DNA of 64,000 nucleotides from JANTGF01 sp963750735 (GTDB lineage Bacteria > Bacteroidota > Bacteroidia > Bacteroidales > VadinHA17). Positions within the stretch are counted from its first letter, which is position 1, and each line of letters begins with the position of its first letter. The position numbers and the translations under genes were made by a program. The DNA is taken from contig CAVVRY010000019.1 of NCBI GenBank assembly GCA_963750735.1, forward strand, positions 124,001-188,000, given 5' to 3'. The notes beneath the pieces were generated by a model that worked only from the letters and a program-made list of their open reading frames with translations, had not been told where the DNA came from and made no database searches. This document shows positions 1 to 7,754 of the stretch, piece by piece.

Positions 1-1044
1 CTGTTCCTGATTCTTTTTTAGAAAACATTTTCTGAAGTACTACTGCGGTAATAATGGCTACAAACGGGAATCCAACAAAAATATAATGTGGTAATTTGAA
101 ATGTGAAAAGGAAAGAGCAATAAATGGTAATAGAAATCCTCCTAAAGAAAGAACTTCAACACTTTTTGAGTTTCCTCTATTGGAAAACGTTTCCTTTATC
201 CTCATCACAATGCCATATATAGCAATTATCATCCAGGGCAAGAAAACCCATAAGAAGGTATGTGCGAAATAGAAATAGCCGGATGAATCTTCCCACACAC
301 TTTCTCCGGTGATTCTTCCAAAACTCTGGGTCCAAAAATAAAACTTAACACCATCCCAGCCATATTGCTCATAGAGCCCCCAAATCATAGGACTTAATAG
401 TATTAAAATAAATAAAACTCCTGCAATCCATTGCCATCTAAAAAGGTTTTTCCAGTCCTTCTTATAAATAATTTCCGATCCGATTGCAAGAACGGGAACC
501 ATAATTCCAATAGGACCCTTTTCCAGCATGGCAAGAGCAATGCCCAGAAATCCAAGAATAAAATTTGTGGTCTTTGACTTCTAATATATTCAACAAGTTG
601 CCATACTCCGAAAATAACAGCACTGGCAAGAATTGCATCTGTTCGTGGGTCATGACTTATCATAAACCATGCCTGGCTACTCGCAAGAATTACAGCTGCC
701 AGGATACCTGTTTCCTTGTTATAATAGATCTTTGCTAACCTATAGGTTGAGTATGCCCCCAAAATAATAAACAACATGGAAGGAATCCTGAAAGAAAAAG
801 GAGAAAAACCAAAAATACTGAACGATAGGGATGATAACCAGAATAGTAGAGGTGGTTTGTCAAGATAATCAAGATGTCGGTGGTGCAATTGTAAATAATT
901 TCCAGAATCCAGCATTTCTCGTGCGATTGATCCATATTGCATGGTATCCACCTCCATTAAATCAATCATTATCATCCCAATGAGGTAATCTGCAAAGATT
1001 AGCCCCAGAAGCAATAGTAAGATTTTTGAAGAATTTACCTTCAT
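1..1044 (-). CDS. ArnT/PMT-like glycosyltransferase, partial and frameshifted
   Basis: Integral-membrane GT-C glycosyltransferase that would move a sugar from a polyprenyl-phosphate carrier to an acceptor on the outer face of the inner membrane. Residues 8-30 form the first membrane helix, followed by an acidic loop (MEVDTMQYGSIAREML) like the catalytic D/E loop of PMT_2/ArnT proteins, then several more helices. Translation from the ATG at 1044 breaks near 571-576: the frame changes and then reads on (TTNFILGFLGIALAMLEKGP and beyond) to the window edge, so the C-terminus is missing. Adding one base to the AAA run at 573-575 restores one continuous protein. The upstream gene probably makes its lipid-linked donor. 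Acceptor and sugar cannot be told. Family call firm; pseudogene or sequence error is open. Confidence 0.8.
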
Positions 1045-1049
1045 AGTTC

Positions 1050-1766
1050 TTATTTTGAGAAGATTCCGTATTTTAATATACTATAGATAGCCCTAAAACC
1101 ATCTTTCCAATTAATTTTTTTTCCTTCAGCATAGGTTCGTCCATAATATGAAATACCTACCTCATAAATTCTAATATTCGGGATGCGACTAATTTTTGCA
1201 GTTACTTCGGGTTCAAATCCAAATCTTTTTTCTTTAAGTTTTAACCCTTTTATCATGTCAGAACGAAATAGCTTATAGCAGGTTTCCATGTCTGTAAGGT
1301 TCAGGTTTGTAAATATATTGGATATGAAGGTCAAAAAATAATTACCGATTGAATGCCAAAAGAACAATACTCTATGAGGCATTGCACCTTTAAATCTCGA
1401 TCCATAAACAACATCAGCATATCCCTGAACAATTGGTTTCAAAAGTCTATTATATTCATTGGGATCATATTCAAGATCAGCATCTTGAATAATTATTAAA
1501 TCACCTGAGGCTTCTTTTATTCCACGATGCAGAGCGGCCCCTTTACCCATGTTTTTTTCCTGGAGGTAATATCTGATGGCTCCATTAGCATTATCTTTAA
1601 TATAATCTAATACCAACTTTTCAGTATTGTCTGTGGAGCAGTCATTGACAATAATAATTTCCTTCTCTATTTTTGCAATCAACTCAACCTTTAAAACTAT
1701 ATCGAGAATTTCAATTATAGTTTTTTCTTCATTATAGGCTGGTATGACAATTGATAATGTTTTCAT
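1050..1766 (-). CDS. Family 2 glycosyltransferase, polyprenyl-phosphate sugar synthase type
   Basis: Cytosolic GT-A transferase resembling dolichol-phosphate mannose synthase: it would load a sugar from a nucleotide sugar onto undecaprenyl phosphate. The N-terminus (MKTLSIVIPAYNEEKTI) is typical of the family, with the acidic nucleotide-binding site (VNDCSTDNTE) and the metal-binding site (IQDADLEYDP). No C-terminal membrane helices are present, so it is the short DPM1-like form of 238 residues. I start it at the ATG at 1766, where the conserved N-terminus begins; an upstream in-frame start would add 11 unconserved residues. It lies 5 bp before the ArnT-like gene on the same strand, which fits a donor-synthase and transferase pair. 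Confidence 0.88.
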   Translation of the reverse strand: MKTLSIVIPAYNEEKTIIEILDIVLKVELIAKIEKEIIIVNDCSTDNTEKLVLDYIKDNANGAIRYYLQEKNMGKGAALHRGIKEASGDLIIIQDADLEYDPNEYNRLLKPIVQGYADVVYGSRFKGAMPHRVLFFWHSIGNYFLTFISNIFTNLNLTDMETCYKLFRSDMIKGLKLKEKRFGFEPEVTAKISRIPNIRIYEVGISYYGRTYAEGKKINWKDGFRAIYSILKYGIFSK

Positions 1767-1831
1767 TAATTTTATTTTTTTGAAGAGGAGTAGATGCAAT
1801 TTTGTTTTTGAGGAACAATATTTTTAAATTT

Positions 1832-2950
1832 CTACAAGTCTTTATAGTAAATTCTGAATTTCTTAAAAATTCTGCCCCCAACCTTGGTATATTCAGCATG
1901 CATATTTATATTGGTTTCCAGGATCAAGTGGCTTTCCATCGTTTTCATTTTTCGACTAATAGCGCTCTCAAACATTTTTACAGCCATTAATACATCTATT
2001 CCTTTACCTCTATAATCCTCTTTAACTGCCCCCAACATTAAAACCAGGTGCTTTGACTTTTTTATTGATCTAAGGATTTGAAATATTCCGAACGGAAATA
2101 AATATCCTTTTGATTTCTTTAAGCCTAAGCTAAGATCAGGTATTGCAATTACAAAACCTATAACTTCATCTTTTAAAGTGACAACCTTTAAGAAGTCAGG
2201 ATCAAGAATTGGAGTATAGCGTTTTGCCAGAGCAAACATTTCTTCGTTGCTCAGAGGTACGTATCCATATATATGCTGATATGAATCATTCATGAGCTTC
2301 AAAACGGGCACTATAAATGGCTTGAGTTCTTTACGGGAAGTAAACTCGATGATTTGGTAATTTTCAAGCTTTATAACCCTGGAGTATATTTTATTATATA
2401 ATTCAGGCACTTTATCCGGGATTTCAGTCAGATAATCTACTAGATCGATTTTCTTTTGATACCCTTCATTTAGGATCAAGTCTACCATATACGGGTGGTT
2501 GCAAGCAGAATCAATTACAGCCCGGTGTTCATATCCGAATATTAAGAAGCCCTGTGGGTCCTTGTCGGAGAAACCCATAGGACCAACAAGCTTACTCATC
2601 CCTTTTTCCCTGGCCCAATGTTCAATATGTGAAATTAAAGCATGTGCAATATCCTGATCATTTATGCACTCCATAAATTCAAACCTTCCATGAGACTCAT
2701 TATGGATCTCATTATATCTAAGGTTTATAATACCCATTATGCGGCCAACAACCTTTTTATCTTGAAAAGCGAGAAGAAGAACTATTTCAGAATGAGCAAA
2801 TTCTTTATTTTTCTTGGGATTAAAGAAATTCCATTCATCCATGTATATTGGTGGTGTCCAGGCGTCATGACCAAGGTGAAGACTTTTTGGAAAATGGATA
2901 AACTTCCGTAGGTCTTTTTTATTCTTTACTACCTTAATATGGATACTCAT
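1832..2950 (-). CDS. GNAT-like acetyltransferase family protein
   Basis: A 372-residue soluble protein. The N-terminal half resembles YghO-type proteins (LHLGHDAWTPPIYMDEWNFF, VGPMGFSDKDPQGFLIFGYE), and residues of about 230-370 look like a GNAT fold with an acetyl-CoA loop (LGAVKEDYRGKGIDVLMAVK). The substrate is unknown. It lies 65 bp upstream of the GT2 gene on the same strand and may be co-transcribed with the glycosyltransferase pair. The family call is from recall of conserved Bacteroidota proteins; enzymatic activity is inferred only from the GNAT-like loop. Confidence 0.7.
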   Translation of the reverse strand: MSIHIKVVKNKKDLRKFIHFPKSLHLGHDAWTPPIYMDEWNFFNPKKNKEFAHSEIVLLLAFQDKKVVGRIMGIINLRYNEIHNESHGRFEFMECINDQDIAHALISHIEHWAREKGMSKLVGPMGFSDKDPQGFLIFGYEHRAVIDSACNHPYMVDLILNEGYQKKIDLVDYLTEIPDKVPELYNKIYSRVIKLENYQIIEFTSRKELKPFIVPVLKLMNDSYQHIYGYVPLSNEEMFALAKRYTPILDPDFLKVVTLKDEVIGFVIAIPDLSLGLKKSKGYLFPFGIFQILRSIKKSKHLVLMLGAVKEDYRGKGIDVLMAVKMFESAISRKMKTMESHLILETNINMHAEYTKVGGRIFKKFRIYYKDL

Positions 2951-3029
2951 TCATTTAGAATATTAGGGTTTCTTTCTGGAAAAAGTAATGGTCCTTATTT
3001 TCCTATCTATAGGATTTAATTCAATAAAA

Positions 3030-3593
3030 TCAACTCTTTTTCTTTACAGGATATTTCCAGAATATTTGGTCTAATGCTTTTGGGATTCCTTTTTCTCTAG
3101 TCTGGGGATCATTGTCAACAGTGCCCACGCCAGTTCCCTGCCAAATAAGCTTCTTTTTTTTACTATCAAAAAGATTAATAATTAAAGTGCCTTCAATATA
3201 AACCTCGGTTTGATAGCTGGTAGTTCCATAGCCGGGACCGTATCCATATCCAAAACCATATCCATATCCACCCCAATATCCACCTCCATAATAATTTGTA
3301 TAGGCTGTTGTTGATAGCTTCCTGTCTAGAATTAAGAAAATATCAACTTCAATTTCCCCATCGCTAATCACCTGTGTATATCCTCTTTTCTTCAATTGGT
3401 CAGCTAAAGCAGACAATAGTCTTTCCTGGTCAAATCTGCTAATAAGGGTTGAATTTTCATCATTCCAGGCGTGAATGCTAAATGTCTTATATTGGGTAAA
3501 ATCGGTATTTTTATCAAATTCCTGAGTAACTTTTAATGTACTACAAGAGGAGATTAGAACTACAAATAATAAACAAAAACTAATTTTTTTCAT
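3030..3593 (-). CDS. DUF4136 family lipoprotein
   Basis: An envelope lipoprotein of unknown function. Residues 1-17 are a lipoprotein signal peptide with lipobox ISSC (Cys17). The mature part begins with the DUF4136 pattern (FDKNTDFTQYKTFSIHAW) and continues with a predicted alpha/beta domain. A glycine- and tyrosine-rich stretch at about residues 100-125 (YYGGGYWGGYGYGFGYGYG) interrupts the domain as a surface loop; such loops occur in this family. Nothing nearby explains its role. A likely promoter lies upstream at 3628-3635. Confidence 0.8.
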   Translation of the reverse strand: MKKISFCLLFVVLISSCSTLKVTQEFDKNTDFTQYKTFSIHAWNDENSTLISRFDQERLLSALADQLKKRGYTQVISDGEIEVDIFLILDRKLSTTAYTNYYGGGYWGGYGYGFGYGYGPGYGTTSYQTEVYIEGTLIINLFDSKKKKLIWQGTGVGTVDNDPQTREKGIPKALDQIFWKYPVKKKS

Positions 3594-3627
3594 CGGAGTC
3601 TTATTGTGTGATATAAAATAGATTATG

Positions 3628-3635
3628 CAAAAGTA
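3628..3635 (-). promoter_or_regulatory. Putative -7 element for the DUF4136 lipoprotein
   Basis: On the minus strand this reads TACTTTTG, matching the Bacteroidota TAnnTTTG -7 element, 35 bp from the start codon. I see no clean -33 TTTG at the expected distance. Confidence 0.4.
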
Positions 3636-3742
3636 GAATAATTTGGCAAAATAGTATGTAATTGATTTTAGACGGTAATATTATGAATTGAAATTGAATT
3701 CCTTTTTTTTGTCAAATTTTTAGTATTCAATAATTCTCAGTA

Positions 3743-4082
3743 ATGAAACTTCGGAAATGGTCGATAGTATTGGCTGTTGTAGGAATTCTTACATCGGCCG
3801 GATTATTTTGAAATACACCTTAAAAATATACTGAATAAGCAATTTGGCGTAATATTTTTTACAAGTAATTTAGAAATCCTGTTCCCTCAAATTGAAAATA
3901 AAAATTTCTGTGAAATTGTTATTTCACAAGCAGAGGAACCTGATTTTATGAGCATTGTGGATAAAAATGGGAACAAAACCGAAAAATTCTTTGTATGATC
4001 TGGAAATTCATCTCAGGAAATTAGTTCTCTAAAAGAGATAAATAGCTATATTACAAAAAGATTTGTTGCTAATTCTCCCTAA
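3743..4082 (+). pseudogene. Decayed small exported-protein gene
   Basis: The ATG at 3743 opens a signal-peptide-like stretch (MKLRKWSIVLAVVGILTSAG) that ends in a stop at 3809. In another frame from about 3800, protein-like sequence continues (DYFEIHLKNILNKQFGVIFF onward) to a TGA at 3996-3998, and the same frame then reads on (SGNSSQEISSLKEINSYITK) to TAA at 4080. One frameshift near 3800 plus one in-frame stop would make a protein of about 112 residues. I do not recognise the family. It could be a true pseudogene or, given the other frameshifts in the window, a partly misread small gene. Confidence 0.4.
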
Positions 4083-4127
4083 ATGTATTGGCTCTTTAGT
4101 TAATTATAAATTTATAGCCTAATTAAT

Positions 4128-5795
4128 ATGAGAAAAGTGTTTTTGGTAGATCATTTCAGGCTTAGTAGGATGTTGCTTTACTCTATTGTGTTGATCCCAT
4201 TTCTATCTGGTAATTTAAGCGCTCAGATTAGTCAGGGCGGGACACCTCTAAGCTTTACTAGCCTTAAATCTTTTAGTAATATTCCACTTGAGATAATGCC
4301 TACCATTAATGTTTCCTCCTTATTGGAAGAGGATATATACCTTGACAGACAGGTAGATTACCCTTTTCGTTTTTCAAGTAATTTTAAGGTTAGTTTATCA
4401 ATTGAAAATAGTGGACGCTGGTATGAAGCTCCTGATGGCAAAATCTGGCAATTGGGAATTAAATCGACGGATGCAATATCTCTTCATTTAATTTTCAATA
4501 AGTATAAATTGCCTCTGGGGGCTAAATTATTTATTTATAATAAAGATAGAAATCATATTTTGGGGGCATTCACGGAAGAAAATAACAAGACATGGGGTGG
4601 ATTGGCAGTTGCCCCAGTGCTTGGAGATGAAATTTTTGTTGAATATTTTGAGCCCAATAATGTTTCATTCCACGGGGAATTGGAAATCAGTGAAATTGGA
4701 CATGGGTACAGAGATGTTTTAGGTATTAACGATGACCGCTTTGGCTTATCTGAGGCCTGTAATAAAGATATTAATTGCGCAGTTGCTGATGACTGGCAGA
4801 TTGAGAAACATGCGGTGTGCCGTATAATTTTTACAAAGCTAAACGGTAATTCATACCTATGCACAGGCTCCCTTATTAACAATACCAATAATGATGCAAC
4901 TCCATATTTTTTAACAGCAAACCACTGTTTACCAACGGTTAATGAGGCACAAACGGCAATATTTTATTTTAATTATGAGAGTCCTATATGCAATGGACCT
5001 GATGGAGACATTACTCAAACAATATCAGGTTCAGAAATAAGAGCTACAACAAATAATCTGGATTTTTCCCTTGTAGAGATGAGCCAGTTGGTTCCATCTG
5101 AGTATGAACCCTATTTTGCAGGTTGGGATGTGACACCAGAACCTGCTGAAGAAGTTACCGGTATACACCATCCTCTGGGAGATGTTAAAAAGATCTCATT
5201 TTACAACTTTCCTCCAACCACAAGTGACTTTATCTATGAATTTGATTTTGATGATAGTACGCATTGGTATATTGAAAACTGGTCACAGGGAATTACTCAA
5301 GGTGGTTCATCTGGGAGCCCTATTTTTAATCAAAATCATCATATTGTTGGCGATCTGACCGGTGGAAGTATTGTTGCGAACTGTACATCAGCAGATGCTT
5401 TCTATGCAAAAATTTCGGAATCATGGGAGAAATACTCCTACCAAAATGAGCAGCTAAAATATTGGCTTGATCCAGATACCACAAACATTCAATCTCTCAA
5501 TGGATATAGTCCCACTGGTTTAAAGAGAGTTGGTATTTATGATAAAGAAAAAACTGTTGATGTTTTTCCAAATCCTGCTTCGGGGTATTTTGAAATTCGG
5601 CCATCTAAAGATGATATGAAATTCTATCGTATTGAAATGTTCGATATGCAGGGCAAGAAAGTTTTAGAAAATATTCTGAATGGTTCAGAAGGCAGTCTCA
5701 CTATAAACACAGAACATTTTTTGGACGGGATATATGTGATTAGACTTTCTACAAAAAAAGAAATTCTCACTGTAAAAGTGAGAATTGAGCAATAA
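4128..5795 (+). CDS. Secreted trypsin-like serine endopeptidase with T9SS sorting domain
   Basis: An extracellular protease of the S1 lysyl-endopeptidase type. Residues 1-33 form a signal peptide ending near SAQ. The chymotrypsin-fold triad is visible: His266 in FLTANHC, Asp312 in NNLDFSLVEM and Ser395 in GGSSGSPIF. Several cysteines before and around the catalytic domain suggest disulfides. From about residue 475 there is a type A T9SS C-terminal domain (VDVFPNPASGYFEI, then a final beta strand ending KVRIEQ), so it should cross the outer membrane through T9SS and be anchored or released at the surface. Cleavage specificity is not certain from sequence. It stands alone between the decayed small gene and the RRM gene. 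Confidence 0.93.
   Translation: MRKVFLVDHFRLSRMLLYSIVLIPFLSGNLSAQISQGGTPLSFTSLKSFSNIPLEIMPTINVSSLLEEDIYLDRQVDYPFRFSSNFKVSLSIENSGRWYEAPDGKIWQLGIKSTDAISLHLIFNKYKLPLGAKLFIYNKDRNHILGAFTEENNKTWGGLAVAPVLGDEIFVEYFEPNNVSFHGELEISEIGHGYRDVLGINDDRFGLSEACNKDINCAVADDWQIEKHAVCRIIFTKLNGNSYLCTGSLINNTNNDATPYFLTANHCLPTVNEAQTAIFYFNYESPICNGPDGDITQTISGSEIRATTNNLDFSLVEMSQLVPSEYEPYFAGWDVTPEPAEEVTGIHHPLGDVKKISFYNFPPTTSDFIYEFDFDDSTHWYIENWSQGITQGGSSGSPIFNQNHHIVGDLTGGSIVANCTSADAFYAKISESWEKYSYQNEQLKYWLDPDTTNIQSLNGYSPTGLKRVGIYDKEKTVDVFPNPASGYFEIRPSKDDMKFYRIEMFDMQGKKVLENILNGSEGSLTINTEHFLDGIYVIRLSTKKEILTVKVRIEQ
5762..5786 (+). terminator. Hairpin at the 3' end of the protease gene
   Basis: A perfect 9-bp inverted repeat, AATTCTCAC and GTGAGAATT, with a 7-base loop. 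It overlaps the last codons of the protease gene and ends 9 bp before the end of its stop codon. There is no strong T tract, so its action as a terminator or mRNA-stabilising hairpin is inferred. Confidence 0.45.
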
Positions 5796-5951
5796 TACTA
5801 ACCTAATTAATATTCTCAAATAGGCACAATTATATATTCCAGTCCACATTAAATAGGAAAACAAATTAATAAATTATAAAAGTAATACTTTTATAAACTC
5901 GTTTTCTTAAAAAAAGAGAATAGAATAGGATCGAAATGTCCTAAAAATCAA

Positions 5952-6215
5952 TTAATTTCCTCTGAAATTATCGTTGCGTTCCCTGGCCTGATTTACTTTG
6001 ATATTTCTACCTTTTACATCAGTACCGTCAATATTCTCAATTGCTTCCTTAGCTTCCTCATCGTTTGACATCTCAATGAAACCAAACCCCTTACTTCTTC
6101 CAGAGTACTTGTCAGAAATTATCTTAGAGGAGGTAACTTCACCGTACTTTTCAAAAACTTCTCTTAATTCGTCTTCTGTAATTCCGTAATTAAGATTTCC
6201 TACATAAATGTTCAT
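5952..6215 (-). CDS. RRM-type RNA-binding protein
   Basis: An 87-residue single RRM protein of the bacterial glycine-rich/Rbp family. RNP2 (IYVGNLN) is at residues 3-9 and RNP1 (KGFGFIEM) at about 42-49. The C-terminal tail (RERNDNFRGN) is short and basic; longer members carry a glycine-rich tail. It would bind single-stranded RNA in the cytoplasm and such genes are common, often multi-copy, in Bacteroidota. It is a single-gene unit with its own promoter. Confidence 0.95.
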   Translation of the reverse strand: MNIYVGNLNYGITEDELREVFEKYGEVTSSKIISDKYSGRSKGFGFIEMSNDEEAKEAIENIDGTDVKGRNIKVNQARERNDNFRGN

Positions 6216-6246
6216 AATAAAAAAAAGAATAGATTAAAATATGATA

Positions 6247-6254
6247 CAAATATA
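6247..6254 (-). promoter_or_regulatory. Promoter -7 element of the RRM gene
   Basis: The minus strand reads TATATTTG, an exact TAnnTTTG match, 31 bp before the start codon. At the 19-base spacing a near-match ATTG (6274-6277) stands in for the -33 TTTG. Confidence 0.55.
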
Positions 6255-6364
6255 ATATTAATGTAATGAATACCAATTAAATTTTTTCTGGTGAATAATT
6301 TTAGATGGTCAGGGCATTCAGAATCTGTATTCCAATCTATTCAAAGTATTACACTTATTATAAA

Positions 6365-7237
6365 TCAAAAATACATGCTTAAAATAGTAAACAGGGCAAA
6401 AATAACACTGGCGATTCCATTAGTTGTGAAAAATGCAAGATTAACCTTACTTAAATCATTTGGCTTTACAAGTAGATGCTGATAAATTAGAAGCCCAATG
6501 AACACTATGGCTCCTATCCAATAAAACATTCCAAAATTTGCAATGATTCCAGGTAAAATTACAAAAGTTGCAGCAATTAAATGTGTTAATGTTGAAAGGA
6601 AGAGAGCATTTTTTTTCCCCAATCTGGCCGGAATGGACTTTAAATTTTTACTCTTATCAAAATCTTCATCTTGCAATGCATAAATGATATCGAATCCACT
6701 TACCCAGAAAAAAACTATGCAGGAAAAAAAAATGGGTAAAATATCAAACATCCCTGCGACAGAGATATAGGCTCCAATTGGAGCCAGAGATAGTCCAAGG
6801 CCAAGAATAAAATGACACAATGAGGTGAATTTCTTTGTAAGACTATAACCTAAAATAACAAGTAAAGCAATCGGTGATAATTTGAAAGCCAATGGATTTA
6901 TAAACCAGGTTGTCCCAACAAAAAGAAGTGCATTTATAATGGTAAATAGCAATGCTGATTTGGGTCTGATTATTCCAGAGGGGATCTCTCTGACTGCTGT
7001 GCGAGGATTTAAAATATCAATCTCCTTATCAGCATACCTGTTAAATGCCATTGCAGCATTTCGTGCAAATATCATGCACAAGATTACAAGCAATAGGAGT
7101 ATCCAGCTAATCTTAACTTCACTCATCTGAACCGCAAGGAAAAACCCAATTAGAGCAAAGGGCATGGCAAAAATAGTATGGCTGAATTTTACCAAAGAAA
7201 GGAATTTTCCAGCTGTTTGAAATGATTGCTTAAGCAT
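6365..7237 (-). CDS. mqnP: UbiA-family prenyltransferase, probably MqnP of the futalosine pathway
   Basis: A polytopic inner-membrane prenyltransferase (290 residues). The two Asp-rich Mg-prenyl-diphosphate sites are intact: NRYADKEID at residues 66-74 and DIIYALQDEDFD at 183-194. About eight to nine hydrophobic helices follow the UbiA pattern. The window also holds mqnA, so menaquinone is probably made by the futalosine route, and this enzyme would prenylate 1,4-dihydroxy-6-naphthoate. That substrate choice is inference; it could be annotated as 4-hydroxybenzoate polyprenyltransferase by similarity alone. Its start overlaps the end of the macrodomain gene by 8 bp. Confidence 0.85.
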   Translation of the reverse strand: MLKQSFQTAGKFLSLVKFSHTIFAMPFALIGFFLAVQMSEVKISWILLLLVILCMIFARNAAMAFNRYADKEIDILNPRTAVREIPSGIIRPKSALLFTIINALLFVGTTWFINPLAFKLSPIALLVILGYSLTKKFTSLCHFILGLGLSLAPIGAYISVAGMFDILPIFFSCIVFFWVSGFDIIYALQDEDFDKSKNLKSIPARLGKKNALFLSTLTHLIAATFVILPGIIANFGMFYWIGAIVFIGLLIYQHLLVKPNDLSKVNLAFFTTNGIASVIFALFTILSMYF

Positions 7238-7751
7238 TACCTGAATTTGTTTTCAAGATCCTTTGATAGATTTGATAGTTTTCTTCGTCAAAAACTGAAA
7301 ATATAACTTGTTTTATTTCAGGATTACTGTGAATGAACTCAGTTGTTGTTTGAATAGCAATTTGAGCAGCTTTTTCTTTTGGGAAACCAAAAACACCGGT
7401 ACTTATGTTCGGGAAAGCAATTGTCTCTAATTTATTTTCTTTGGCAAGCTTCAGGCTATTTCTATAGGCATTTGCCAACAGTTCTTCTTCACTATTATTA
7501 CCACCCCTCCAAACAGGTCCAACGGTGTGAATAATAAATTTTGCTTTTAGTCTGAACCCTTGCGTAATTTTTGCTTCCCCTGTTTTGCACCCATTAAGTT
7601 TTCTGCATGTATTAAGGAGGTCAGGTCCTGCAGCTTTATGAATAGCTCCATCAACTCCGCCTCCACCCAAAAGTGAATTATTGGCTGCATTTACAATTCC
7701 GTCCACATCCAAGGTTGTGATATCAGTCCTCTGAAGAATAATTTTATACAT
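7230..7751 (-). CDS. Macrodomain protein, O-acetyl-ADP-ribose deacetylase type
   Basis: A 173-residue single macrodomain of the YmdB/MacroD class, predicted to hydrolyse O-acetyl-ADP-ribose or remove ADP-ribose from proteins. The ADP-ribose-binding signature is at residues 21-38 (NAANNSLLGGGGVDGAIH) and the second loop (NISTGVFGFP) near residue 115. The start codon lies 3 bp after the pheT stop, and the 3' end overlaps the mqnP-like gene, so all three are probably co-transcribed. No ADP-ribosyltransferase or sirtuin is nearby, so the physiological substrate is not indicated. Confidence 0.92.
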   Translation of the reverse strand: MYKIILQRTDITTLDVDGIVNAANNSLLGGGGVDGAIHKAAGPDLLNTCRKLNGCKTGEAKITQGFRLKAKFIIHTVGPVWRGGNNSEEELLANAYRNSLKLAKENKLETIAFPNISTGVFGFPKEKAAQIAIQTTTEFIHSNPEIKQVIFSVFDEENYQIYQRILKTNSGNA

Positions 7752-7754
7752 GAG

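Noticed and set aside
462..653. A 63-residue open frame on the minus strand
   Set aside because: It is an out-of-frame shadow of the glycosyltransferase; its composition is not protein-like.
3996..3998. In-frame TGA as selenocysteine
   Set aside because: No SECIS-like stem is apparent next to it, the frame also needs a frameshift correction, and no selenoprotein family is recognisable.
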